A stretch of DNA of 64,000 bases from Taibaiella sp. (GTDB taxonomy: Bacteria > Bacteroidota > Bacteroidia > Chitinophagales > Chitinophagaceae). The stretch's first letter is position 1; each line of letters opens with the position of its first letter. The stretch is taken from positions 62,001 to 126,000 of the forward strand of contig JAHBTQ010000002.1 in assembly GCA_019638495.1 (NCBI GenBank). Direction: 5' to 3'. A model generated the notes under the pieces. The model was not told the origin of the DNA. It saw only the letters and a program-made list of their open reading frames with translations, and searched no databases. Position numbers and translations under genes: made by a program. Shown piece by piece: positions 1 to 7,610 of this stretch.

Positions 1-2
1 CA

Positions 3-659
3 AAGCAGCTGAACAGTGATGTGACGGTGACAGGTACAATAACCGCTAACCTGTTTACATCCGTCTCGACTACAGATGCCGACTATGTTGTAAAAGTCAT
101 TGATGTTTTCCCGGACGACTTCACTTACGACACAAAAGAGGCAAAAGCATACCCAATGGGCGGTTACCAGATGCTGGTGCGGGGCGAAATAATGAGAGGT
201 CGTTACCGGAACAGTTTTCAGTTTCCGAAACCATTTGTGCCGGGAGAAGTTACAGAGGTGTCTTACAAACTACCGGATGTGGCGCACGTGTTTAAGAAAG
301 GTCACCGCATTATGGTGCAGATACAAAGCAGTTGGTTCCCGCTCGCAGACCGCAATCCACAACAGTTTGTCAATGTTTACAAGGCGAGCGAGAGAGACTT
401 CGTTTCATCAAATGTTCGCATTTACACCAATGCGCACTATCCGTCAAATATCGAGTTGCCGGTATTGCCTGCGCTGAAAGCGATATCAGATGCGGAGGTT
501 GAGTCTCAGCTCGATAACCGAATAAAGTATTTCGTATCGGTATATGGTTCCAAAGCAAAGTTGGAAAAAGCTGCGGGGAAAACTATTTCGAAATTGAGAG
601 AAGATTACCGCGAAATTATAAGAGAGCAAATGCTGGCAGCGCGTGATATGGAAGATTGA
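3..659 (+). CDS. CocE/NonD family hydrolase, C-terminal part (5' end outside window)
   Basis: The reading frame is open from base 3 of the window, so the start lies to the left and only the last 218 residues are visible. The segment matches the C-terminal jelly-roll domain of the CocE/NonD (X-Pro dipeptidyl-peptidase-like, S15) hydrolases: VKVIDVFPDD near the visible start, a stretch ending YRNSF, then GEVTEVSYKLPDVAHVFKKG and a basic strand HRIMVQIQSSWFPLADRNPQ. In this family the domain follows an alpha/beta-hydrolase domain with a Ser-His-Asp triad that cleaves acyl or peptidyl bonds; that catalytic part is not visible, so substrate and export cannot be judged. The last ~40 residues are charged and may be helical. 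Family assignment is fairly secure. Confidence 0.8.
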   Translation, partial: KQLNSDVTVTGTITANLFTSVSTTDADYVVKVIDVFPDDFTYDTKEAKAYPMGGYQMLVRGEIMRGRYRNSFQFPKPFVPGEVTEVSYKLPDVAHVFKKGHRIMVQIQSSWFPLADRNPQQFVNVYKASERDFVSSNVRIYTNAHYPSNIELPVLPALKAISDAEVESQLDNRIKYFVSVYGSKAKLEKAAGKTISKLREDYREIIREQMLAARDMED

Positions 660-693
660 CTGAGACTACCTAAGTAGTGACTATCAGAAAAAG

Positions 694-719
694 CGAATGG
701 CCCCGGATGGGGCCATTCG
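694..719 (-). terminator. Intrinsic terminator downstream of the small cold-shock gene
   Basis: An 11-bp perfect stem (694-704 with 709-719) with a GGAT loop. On the minus strand it is followed by CTTTTTCTG, so it best serves the minus-strand cold-shock gene ending at 742. It lies between two convergent genes and could also slow transcription of the plus-strand hydrolase gene, although that side lacks a T-run. Confidence 0.75.
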
Positions 720-741
720 TAGTTATGTACCGAAAGCTTAA

Positions 742-933
742 TTAGCGCAACTTTACATTTACCGCATTCAGACCTTTCTTGCCGTTCTGAACGTCAAATA
801 CTACCTGGTCATTTTCGCGGATCTCGTCATACAGACCTGAAACGTGAACGAAGATGTCCTGGCCTCCGTTTGATGGAGTGATGAAACCAAATCCCTTGGT
901 AGTGTTGAAGAATTTTACTGTACCTTCTTGCAT
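742..933 (-). CDS. Cold-shock protein, CspA family
   Basis: A 63-residue single cold-shock (OB-fold) domain. It starts MQEGTVKFFN and carries the RNA-binding motifs KGFGFI (RNP1) and DIFVHVS (RNP2-like). Such proteins bind single-stranded RNA or DNA and act as RNA chaperones in the cytoplasm. The ATG at 933 was chosen because it gives the standard family N-terminus; the frame extends to a TTG at 960, which would add nine atypical residues. The upstream stretch is A-rich (AATAACAAACAAACA) without a Shine-Dalgarno sequence, as is common in Bacteroidota. The gene follows another cold-shock-domain gene by 33 bases on the same strand, so the two may be co-transcribed. The terminator at 694-719 follows. 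Confidence 0.93.
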   Translation of the reverse strand: MQEGTVKFFNTTKGFGFITPSNGGQDIFVHVSGLYDEIRENDQVVFDVQNGKKGLNAVNVKLR

Positions 934-966
934 TGTTTGTTTGTTATTAATTGTAATCAAAAAAAA

Positions 967-1407
967 TTAGCTCTCTTTTTTAACCTTTATGGCATTCATT
1001 CCTTTCGGTGTTCTTTCCGTTTCGAATGTCACGCGGTCTCTTTCTTTTACGGGGTGTTGCAGATTGTTGCTATGCACAAAGATGTTTTCCCTCGTTTCAC
1101 TATCTACTATAAATCCATAGCCTTTTGCATCGTTGAAAAAGGAAACCACTCCTTTTCGCACAGGGTCGGCATTTACTTCGTTTTTTGCCGCCCCCAGCTG
1201 AATGCTTTCAAGGTCTATCTCTCTCTTTTTTGAAGGGTCTGGCGGAACTGATGTGATATTGCCATTTTCGTCTATGTAGGCCATCATGTCTTCCAGCGAC
1301 TTCCCTTTGGCGTTGTTCTCCTTGCGCTCCTTCATCTTCTGCGCCTTGTCTTGCCTTTCTTTCGCTTTTTTCTTTTCCTTTTCTTTTTTGGAAAACGTTT
1401 CACTCAT
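967..1407 (-). CDS. Cold-shock-domain protein with a basic coiled N-terminus
   Basis: A 146-residue protein in two parts. The first ~40 residues are almost entirely Lys, Glu, Arg and Gln, predicted as a charged helix. After a linker, residues ~83-146 form a cold-shock domain with KGVVSFFNDAKGYGFI and NIFVHSNNL. The fold suggests RNA binding; the charged extension may add RNA affinity or protein contacts, which is inference. The start is well supported: the minus strand reads AAGGAG, then eight bases, then ATG, an unusually good Shine-Dalgarno for this lineage. It lies directly upstream of the smaller cold-shock gene. A long gene-free stretch precedes it, possibly a regulatory leader. Confidence 0.88.
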   Translation of the reverse strand: MSETFSKKEKEKKKAKERQDKAQKMKERKENNAKGKSLEDMMAYIDENGNITSVPPDPSKKREIDLESIQLGAAKNEVNADPVRKGVVSFFNDAKGYGFIVDSETRENIFVHSNNLQHPVKERDRVTFETERTPKGMNAIKVKKES

Positions 1408-1605
1408 TTTTTGTGCTCCTTATTTTTTGTTTTAGATAATTCCTATTTGTGCTTCAGTGTCGCAACGTGTAAAAGCCATCTTATTACTTGCCACAACCGT
1501 GGCAAACTCACTATGGCAAACTGGAAAAGCTCTAACTGAAACCGGATAAACCCCCGGCTAGATCAGAAAACGCAAAGGCAGGAAACCATTAACCGTACAA
1601 AGGTA
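1408..1605 (-). promoter_or_regulatory. Candidate promoter and long 5' leader of the cold-shock genes
   Basis: The minus strand carries TACCTTTG at 1605-1598, matching the Bacteroidota -7 element TAnnTTTG, though no clear TTG lies about 20 bases upstream. Transcription from it would give a leader of about 185 bases before the ATG at 1407. The leader contains a 7-bp hairpin TTGCCAC-N4-GTGGCAA (1488-1505). Long structured leaders are typical of cold-shock mRNAs in other bacteria. The promoter reading is tentative. Confidence 0.4.
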
Positions 1606-1644
1606 CGGGTATTACGTCATTTGAAAAAATTTATTATAACATCC

Positions 1645-2727
1645 TTAACTAGCTACTTCGGGTTTGCGTCCCAGAAACCGCATAAAGCGGTAGTGCGAGC
1701 GTATGGCCTGTCCCATGGTAGGAATGGAATTGTACTGAATGCCGTAGTCGCGGCAGTTTCTCGCTACTATTTTGCTTAGGGCCGGATAGTGCACGTGGCT
1801 GATCCTGGGAAATAAGTGATGCTCTACCTGGAAATTAAGACCGCCCACCAGCCAGGACACAGATTTGCTGCCCTGGGCAAAATTAGCGGTAGTCTTTACT
1901 TGGTGAATTGCCCATTCGTTTTCGAGCTGAGTATGATCATCCGCTGCAAATTCAAATGTGGTCTCTTCAACCACATGCGCCAGTTGGAAAACGACAGATA
2001 GGCTCAGCCCCAGAGCAACATGCATACAGAGGAATCCTACTGCCCAGGCACCCCAACCCAGCATGTATACAGGTATCGCGATATAAAAAACAATATAGAG
2101 TATTTTGCTCAACCAGAAGATGATATGCTCCTTCTTGTCCATTTTCTGCAGTTCGGTCTTATAGATCCGTTTGGTGGCATATTTGGAAATGTCCATCACG
2201 AATATCCAGAGGAATGAACTGAGCGCATAAACGGCCCATAGGTATATATGCTGGAGTCGATGAGCCGGTTTCCATTCCTGTGTGGTACACTGGCGAATGA
2301 CCGGGCTTTTTGCAATGTCGTCGTCTACGCCGTCTACGTTTGTATAAGTATGGTGAATGACGTTATGTTTTTGTTTCCAGATAAAGGCGTTACCTCCAAG
2401 GGCGTTGAGTGTAAGCGCCAGTAGATCGTTGACCCATTTGCGCTGCGAGTAGCTACCATGGCATGCATCGTGCATGATATTGAACCCGATAGTGGAAAGC
2501 ACCGCACCCAGAAACAGACTTAGCAGAATGCCCGTAACCGGTGGGTAATTCCCAAGCAACAAAAAGGCGTAGGCCGAGACTGCCAGAGGTATAAGAACGA
2601 TCGTCTTAGTATACAGATGCCAATTGCCTGTTTTTCTTATTTTATTATCAGTGAAGTACTTATCTACATCAGCCTTTAGAGACTGGAAAAAAACTGCCTT
2701 CTTATTATTAAAAGTTACTTTAGCCAT
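1645..2727 (-). CDS. Membrane fatty acid desaturase (acyl-lipid/acyl-CoA type)
   Basis: A 360-residue member of the membrane-bound di-iron desaturase family, which inserts a double bond into fatty acyl chains using O2 and electrons from a ferredoxin or similar donor. The three histidine boxes are present: HDACH (about 86-90), HNVIHH (about 121-126) and QVEHH followed by LFP (about residue 300). Hydrophobic pairs lie at roughly 40-90 and 195-245. The HxxxH, HxxxHH and QxxHH spacing resembles linoleoyl-CoA/front-end desaturases, but regiospecificity cannot be read from sequence. The ATG at 2727 is preceded, four bases upstream, by a 21-base palindrome that may be an operator. The product likely adjusts membrane fluidity. 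No electron-donor gene is adjacent. Confidence 0.93.
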   Translation of the reverse strand: MAKVTFNNKKAVFFQSLKADVDKYFTDNKIRKTGNWHLYTKTIVLIPLAVSAYAFLLLGNYPPVTGILLSLFLGAVLSTIGFNIMHDACHGSYSQRKWVNDLLALTLNALGGNAFIWKQKHNVIHHTYTNVDGVDDDIAKSPVIRQCTTQEWKPAHRLQHIYLWAVYALSSFLWIFVMDISKYATKRIYKTELQKMDKKEHIIFWLSKILYIVFYIAIPVYMLGWGAWAVGFLCMHVALGLSLSVVFQLAHVVEETTFEFAADDHTQLENEWAIHQVKTTANFAQGSKSVSWLVGGLNFQVEHHLFPRISHVHYPALSKIVARNCRDYGIQYNSIPTMGQAIRSHYRFMRFLGRKPEVAS

Positions 2728-2730
2728 ATT

Positions 2731-2751
2731 GATGTCTACAATATAGACATC
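2731..2751. promoter_or_regulatory. Perfect inverted repeat at the desaturase start codon (candidate operator)
   Basis: GATGTCTA-N5-TAGACATC, with perfect 8-bp arms, lies between the upstream region and the desaturase ATG (2727), four bases from the start codon. It could be a repressor operator or, in RNA, a hairpin that masks the start. The central CTATATTG on the minus strand resembles a -7 element missing one base. Confidence 0.55.
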
Positions 2752-2826
2752 TTTCTATTTAGTTGTCCCTATTTTCGATTAAAATTCAATTAAAAGGAGA
2801 AAGGCTTGGAAATTATCGCAGGATTT

Positions 2827-3750
2827 CTATTTGTTTTTTTCGAATCCCTGCATGGTACTCATTAGCTGCTGCATGGTCCTATTGAAGTTGTCTGTGGACC
2901 CGTCGAGGAATATCGTATTGCCTTTTCCATTCTCAGCGAAGTTTTTAAGTGCGTCTGTCCACATGGAAAACAGAATGAAAGATGCGTCCAGGTTTGCACT
3001 CTGCATTTCGCGGGCTGCAGCCGTCATGCCGCGTGCCACTTCCTGCCTAAAAAGTGACAGCCCTTGTCCGCGCATCTGAGAAGCCAGCATTTCGGCTTCG
3101 GCTGAGATCTTTATGGCATTTCCCTCTGCCTCAGCGGCTTTGGTCTTTGTGATAAGTAAAGCCTGGCCTTCGTTCTCTGCAGCCGCCTTCAGGTTATTTG
3201 AAGCGACAACCTGGGCCATAGATTGTACGATCACTTCATCAAAAGTGATGTCATTGATCTGCAGGTCTTGTAGATGGTAGCCCCAGCCTTCGAGCTGGTG
3301 ATCAAGTTGTTCTTTTACATGCTGAATGATCTCGGTGCGCAGTTGCAGGATCTCTGACTGCTTTTTGGTGGCCACAAATGCGCGTACCGAACCTTCGACA
3401 CTTCTGATAAGGGCCTGCATGAAGCTGCGGTCGTCCATAAACTTAAACGCCACGTTTTCTATGGTGCCACTTTCCTGATTCAACACGGAATAGAGCAGCA
3501 TCGCTGTAAAGTAGACATTTGCCTGGTCCAGTGTAATGGCCTGGAACTTCAGCTCCATCGATCGGTTCTGGTAAGAAATCCTCCTGAAGATATGCTCTAC
3601 GAACGGTACCCTCATGTTGAGGCCGGGGCGCATTATCCTGCGAAACTTGCCGAACACTGTGATGACAGCAACAGTACCCTGCTGCACAGTAACAAAGCTG
3701 CCTACCAGGATAAGTAAAGCCAGTACGAGAAATATCAGTCCGATAGCCAT
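2827..3750 (-). CDS. SPFH/Band 7 (prohibitin-like) membrane protein
   Basis: A 307-residue protein with one N-terminal membrane segment (about residues 3-22) followed by an SPFH/Band 7 domain. The domain reads TVQQGTVAVITVFGKFRRIM, then RPGLNMRVPFVEHIFRRISY, and continues with a coiled-coil stretch rich in Ala and Glu (TKTKAAEAEGNAIKISAEAE). Proteins of this family form oligomeric scaffolds in the inner membrane that organise lipids or regulate proteases. The C-terminal NFNRTMQQLMSTMQGFEKN is polar. The ATG at 3750 places the membrane segment at the extreme N-terminus. It lies 55 bases downstream of a lipoprotein gene on the same strand and ~100 bases upstream of the desaturase gene. No NfeD partner is present, so a precise role cannot be assigned. 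Confidence 0.88.
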   Translation of the reverse strand: MAIGLIFLVLALLILVGSFVTVQQGTVAVITVFGKFRRIMRPGLNMRVPFVEHIFRRISYQNRSMELKFQAITLDQANVYFTAMLLYSVLNQESGTIENVAFKFMDDRSFMQALIRSVEGSVRAFVATKKQSEILQLRTEIIQHVKEQLDHQLEGWGYHLQDLQINDITFDEVIVQSMAQVVASNNLKAAAENEGQALLITKTKAAEAEGNAIKISAEAEMLASQMRGQGLSLFRQEVARGMTAAAREMQSANLDASFILFSMWTDALKNFAENGKGNTIFLDGSTDNFNRTMQQLMSTMQGFEKNK

Positions 3751-3805
3751 CAGGAATTATTTTTAGTTTGGTGGTGTTACCCCCGAATTGGGGAAGTGAA
3801 GCTAT

Positions 3806-4267
3806 TTATTTGTAGATCTTTATTTCTCCGACACTTCGTTTCACAGAGTTGACAGAGACTGTTGCCAATGTTCTGAGTGGTGTGCCCTTCCTGAAACCGC
3901 ATTTGTTGCAATCATAAGAGGCGTAATCGTAGTCTGAGAGGAGGATGGTCGTGTTAGTAGCAGGTATATAAATACGCCACTCATAGGTGTCGGGCAAAGA
4001 AGGGTTCCCGGTGGCGGCGTTATAATCGCGTACCTGCAACATCGCTGTTCCGTCGTCGAGCACCTTGTAGGTGTCGGCCTGTCGTTGCCTCGTTTCCTGT
4101 GAAAATCCTGACCCAATGGCATATCCCGTCGTGTAAATGGTATCCAGGTCTGCCGCGTCGTACCCGTAAAAGAATACAGGTAAATTGGAAATGGTAGTAC
4201 ATGTCTCCTTCTTGCAACAGGAAGAAAAGAGGATACTTATAACGAGCATTGAAATTACTGTTCGCAT
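3806..4267 (-). CDS. Predicted lipoprotein of unknown function
   Basis: A 153-residue protein with an N-terminal hydrophobic stretch ending ILFSSC (Cys17), which fits a lipoprotein signal (signal peptidase II). The mature part begins CCKKETCTT and is followed by a beta-rich domain containing DTYEWRIYIPATNTT and a CNKCGF pair near residue 122. No family was recognised. The first residues recall the small cysteine-rich lipoproteins at 28-30 kb, but the CxC motif and the C-terminal Cys are missing, so it is not grouped with them. The ATG at 4267 was chosen because it gives a normal signal peptide. It is the first gene of a possible unit with the SPFH gene. Confidence 0.72.
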   Translation of the reverse strand: MRTVISMLVISILFSSCCKKETCTTISNLPVFFYGYDAADLDTIYTTGYAIGSGFSQETRQRQADTYKVLDDGTAMLQVRDYNAATGNPSLPDTYEWRIYIPATNTTILLSDYDYASYDCNKCGFRKGTPLRTLATVSVNSVKRSVGEIKIYK

Positions 4268-4360
4268 AAGGGTAGGTTTGATGCATTGTAAATTTAGGTA
4301 GTAAGTGTCATAAGTGCGACAGTCTTTTCAGTAGATTTGGAGTGGAAAACACAAAAGATC

Positions 4361-5017
4361 ATGCTGCAGCCATCTACGCTCAAGTTCATGTCACAATTGG
4401 CAAAGAACAATAATAAACCCTGGTTTGACGAGCACAAAGCAGAATACCTGCTAGTGAAGGAAGATTTTGAAGCGCTGGTGACGGGCGTGCTGGCCGGGCT
4501 TTCTGAAATTGAACCAACTTTTCGCGATACAAAGGCGAAGGATTGCATTATGCGGATATACCGAGACATACGTTTCTCAAAGGACAAGACGCCTTACAAG
4601 GTGAATCTTGGCGCAGGTTTTGGTATGGGCGGCGGGAAGAATGTATATGGGGGTTACTATCTACACATTGAGCCTGGTGGAAAGAGTTTTGCAGGCGGCG
4701 GCATGTGGCAGCCGGAAGGTCCTGCACTGAAGTCAATCAGGCAAGAGATCGATTATAATTTCGATGAGTTTCTATCCATCATCGACAATAAGGCGTTCAA
4801 AAAGATCTTTAAGAAAATAGACGGTGACAGGTTGGTGAAGGTGCCACAGGGATACACAGAAGATAATCCCGCCATTGAATACCTGAAGCTGAAAAGCTTT
4901 ACAGTGGGTGGCAACATTGCCGATGACAACCTGACGAAAAAGACCCTTGTAAAAAAAGTGACAGATATTTATGAGACGATGAAGCCGTTTGTCGATTTCC
5001 TGAATCGCGCGGTGTAA
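4361..5017 (+). CDS. DUF2461 family protein (TIGR02453-like)
   Basis: A 218-residue cytoplasmic protein of the DUF2461 family. Recognisable elements are the N-terminal LKFMSQLAKNNNKPWFDEHK, the central DCIMRIYRDIRFSKDKTPYK, and the Gly-rich GGGKNVYGGYYLHIEPGGK. The family is widespread in Bacteroidota and its biochemical function is not established. The frame opens at a TTG (4337), but the ATG at 4361 gives the usual start MLQPSTLKFM and is preferred. It is transcribed alone and ends at a strong bidirectional terminator shared with the convergent metalloprotease gene. Confidence 0.9.
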   Translation: MLQPSTLKFMSQLAKNNNKPWFDEHKAEYLLVKEDFEALVTGVLAGLSEIEPTFRDTKAKDCIMRIYRDIRFSKDKTPYKVNLGAGFGMGGGKNVYGGYYLHIEPGGKSFAGGGMWQPEGPALKSIRQEIDYNFDEFLSIIDNKAFKKIFKKIDGDRLVKVPQGYTEDNPAIEYLKLKSFTVGGNIADDNLTKKTLVKKVTDIYETMKPFVDFLNRAV

Positions 5018-5030
5018 GCGGATAAGAAAA

Positions 5031-5066
5031 TAAAGAAAGCCGGCCTTATGGGGCCGGCTTTCTTTA
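5031..5066. terminator. Bidirectional intrinsic terminator
   Basis: A 15-bp perfect stem, 5031-5045 paired with 5052-5066, around the loop TTATGG. Its GC core is flanked by A-rich and T-rich ends on both strands, so it can stop transcription from both the DUF2461 gene and the convergent metalloprotease gene. Confidence 0.85.
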
Positions 5067-5083
5067 TGTAAAAAGGTTATTTA

Positions 5084-7402
5084 CTATTGTTTTGACAGGG
5101 CGCCTGTCATTACATCATTTCCTGCTACTGCACGGAAGAAGTACATACCCGCAGGCAGATTTGTCGCAGGTATTGCGGTTACAGTTCCTGGAGTGAGTTG
5201 GATCGAATAAACAGCCCTGCCGTCTGCAGCATAGAGGCTGAATGTAACCGGAGATGTGCCACCCATCTGCTCTGTAGAAACAAACCAGTCGCCTGATGTA
5301 GGGTTGGGGAACACGCGGATAGCGCTGTTTGCGGTGTTTACCTCTCCTACGCCTACAAAACTACTTGGGTAAAAGAGTGTTCCACCTACAGAAATATCAG
5401 TAGTGTTGATGCTGGCGAACGTTGCTCCGTTTACTGTGCTAAGTGCCCATGTGGTAGCAGTAGGAGCAGAGCCATTCCAGTATATTGAGACTTCGGATGG
5501 CGGCGCGAATTGAACGCTATCTACCATCGGGCTGGGGTTGGTAGGGTTAGCCACTGTATACATACGGTATGCCGTAACCGGGGAAGCACCCGGTGTGCTG
5601 CCGTTCACGTCCATTGTATCCTTACCAGTGAAAGGGAACATAACTGTTATGGCCTTTGGGGTAGTAGCTACAGAAGACGATATTTTCCAATAACGACGCA
5701 TAGCGTAGTTATTTAAGAGAGACGAACCAGTGGTGCCTCCCGGGAACGATACTGTATCTGACGTGCCTGAACCATAGCCCGAGCCTGTACCCGTTTCGAC
5801 ATTGAATCCGGCTGAGTCCAGCGTGCCAATATTCTGTCCGTGTTTTTTTATCATCAGGAGCAGTGTGTCGTCAGAATGGTCTGCCGTGTTCTTGTCCCAC
5901 CAATAATAGGTGGTAGTGTCGCCGCCGTAAATGTCGGTACACTCACGATTTGCAAGAAGTTTAGTTTTAGCCGTTGCCAGTGGTACATTTGGACGATAGG
6001 TAGCGCCACAAGTTGTGGAGAATTTACCCCTGATGTGTGTCCTGATCGTATCGCCGGGTTGTTGTCCGAACCCTTTGCTTAAATTGATTCCCACACTTTG
6101 CAGGTGGCAGTAACTCATAACTGTTCCGCCGCCGACAGGGTAGGCGGGGCTGGGTGCTGAGCACGAACCTTCGATGGTGTAGCAAGCATCGATTACAGTT
6201 GTTCCTGTTCCCGGAGGGTTCCAGCAGCATTTGTGCGTGTGAGGCGAGCCTACAATGTGACCCATCTCATGGCTCAGAACCATCAGGTTCCAGCTATAAG
6301 TAGGGAAGTTGTAAACCGAAGAATTGGAGATGTTTGCATAGCCATAAGGGCCGCTTGAGTCGGGTTTGTAAGTTGTGCACATTGCCTTCAGCCACGCTAC
6401 GCCACCCAGGCTTCCGAACCTTGTTGAGAGCAGGAGAGCAAGGTCGCAATTATGCATTACGTTCTTTGTGGACCATCCGAATTTCTTCAGGAATCTTATC
6501 GACATCGCGCTTGTAATGCTCATGTATACGTCGGTTGCGGTGTTCACCTGGACATATCCGAGCACTATTGGCACACCCTCGTTGCGGTAAACGGTGGCCT
6601 GGTTGTTGAAAAGAGCCGTCATGAAGTTTGTAACGTTAGTGACACTGCTTCCTTTCTTTGTATAAGTATCAAAGTCTGCCACTTCGTATACGCGTACCTC
6701 AGTACAACTATTATATACTTTGTTATTGAGGAAAGTAGTGGTCTTAGCCGCATTGTTATCGCCATACTGTTCAGGCAGCATATCTGTGGCGCAGCCGGGA
6801 GCCTGGTCTTTTATCAGCAGCTTCACATCATTATATAAGATGTAGTGAGGATTGTAATCATATTCCTTTCCCACCATGCTGTTAGGCACAAGTACGTAGT
6901 TGCCTTCATTTGGAATGGAGAACACGCCGTATACCTCATTATTAAAGAAAGAGAAAGCCGCTACAGAGCCGGGGATGCCCTTTACCACGCCACGGTAGTA
7001 AAGCCCCGGGGTGTAGTCAACTTTCGTGTCGGCACCATTTTCTCCCATTGCATGCACCTCAAAGTTGTTGGCCAGGATGTCATATTGACCAAGCTCTAAG
7101 GTGTAATAGCCACCATTCACGCCCGGAAAGGTCAGGTTTATAGCGGAATGCTTCTGATTCATTAGCTCAGCTACATGACTGTAATCAATGAGCATGGGCT
7201 GAGATTCTTCAACGCACTTGTCCAGGTCTTTGCGGTCAAAGTTGTTATCAGCCTGCCAGATGTTTGACACAGGTACAAATGCTGTGTTCATCTTCATTCT
7301 ACTGATAAAGGCGTCCATAGGTGTGTAGTTACCGGCGATTGCACTCATTGAGCTAAGTGCCACGACGACAACTGCAAGTAGCGTTTTAAACATTCCTGTC
7401 AT
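5084..7402 (-). CDS. Secreted reprolysin-like zinc metalloprotease with T9SS sorting domain
   Basis: A 772-residue exported protein. A signal peptide (FKTLLAVVVVALSSMSAIAG) is followed by a propeptide-like region, then a metzincin catalytic domain with the zinc motif HEMGHIVGSPHTH (about residues 380-392) and a Met-turn VMSYCH about 40 residues later. This fits the M12B reprolysin-like group. The C-terminal ~85 residues form a type A T9SS sorting domain (IRVFPNPTSGDW, then PAGMYFFRAV), so the protein should cross the outer membrane by type IX secretion and be cleaved and attached or released. Substrate is unknown. Two start codons (7402 and 7393) are possible; both keep the signal peptide. 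It is monocistronic between Kup and the terminator at 5031-5066. Confidence 0.9.
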   Translation of the reverse strand: MTGMFKTLLAVVVVALSSMSAIAGNYTPMDAFISRMKMNTAFVPVSNIWQADNNFDRKDLDKCVEESQPMLIDYSHVAELMNQKHSAINLTFPGVNGGYYTLELGQYDILANNFEVHAMGENGADTKVDYTPGLYYRGVVKGIPGSVAAFSFFNNEVYGVFSIPNEGNYVLVPNSMVGKEYDYNPHYILYNDVKLLIKDQAPGCATDMLPEQYGDNNAAKTTTFLNNKVYNSCTEVRVYEVADFDTYTKKGSSVTNVTNFMTALFNNQATVYRNEGVPIVLGYVQVNTATDVYMSITSAMSIRFLKKFGWSTKNVMHNCDLALLLSTRFGSLGGVAWLKAMCTTYKPDSSGPYGYANISNSSVYNFPTYSWNLMVLSHEMGHIVGSPHTHKCCWNPPGTGTTVIDACYTIEGSCSAPSPAYPVGGGTVMSYCHLQSVGINLSKGFGQQPGDTIRTHIRGKFSTTCGATYRPNVPLATAKTKLLANRECTDIYGGDTTTYYWWDKNTADHSDDTLLLMIKKHGQNIGTLDSAGFNVETGTGSGYGSGTSDTVSFPGGTTGSSLLNNYAMRRYWKISSSVATTPKAITVMFPFTGKDTMDVNGSTPGASPVTAYRMYTVANPTNPSPMVDSVQFAPPSEVSIYWNGSAPTATTWALSTVNGATFASINTTDISVGGTLFYPSSFVGVGEVNTANSAIRVFPNPTSGDWFVSTEQMGGTSPVTFSLYAADGRAVYSIQLTPGTVTAIPATNLPAGMYFFRAVAGNDVMTGALSKQ

Positions 7403-7610
7403 TTTGATATGCTTTTAAATATTGATTTGGTTGCTTTGCAATATAATGAATACAGGAGTTCCGCCGCGTGAAAATGGGGCGAAATTGTAGGATTTTAATG
7501 TCATTCTTATTGGAAAATGACATTTAAAAGACGTGATTAACTATTTACTACACATTAGGGATAATTCTAGTGGAGCGCCTGTCTTTGGAAATTGTGGAGC
7601 GGTGACGTGC

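Noticed and set aside
3756..3800. CCCCC/GGGG hairpin between the lipoprotein and SPFH genes as a terminator
   Set aside because: The stem is only four to five pairs and is followed on the minus strand by AACACCACC, not a T-run.
3806..4267. The lipoprotein with CCKKETC as a fifth member of the cysteine-rich array family
   Set aside because: It lacks the CxC motif, the C-terminal Cys and the size of the family, and lies 24 kb away.
7497..7524. 9-bp inverted repeat AATGTCATT/AATGACATT between kup and the metalloprotease gene as a terminator
   Set aside because: The stem has little GC, the loop is ten bases, and no T-run follows on either strand; at most it is a protein-binding site.
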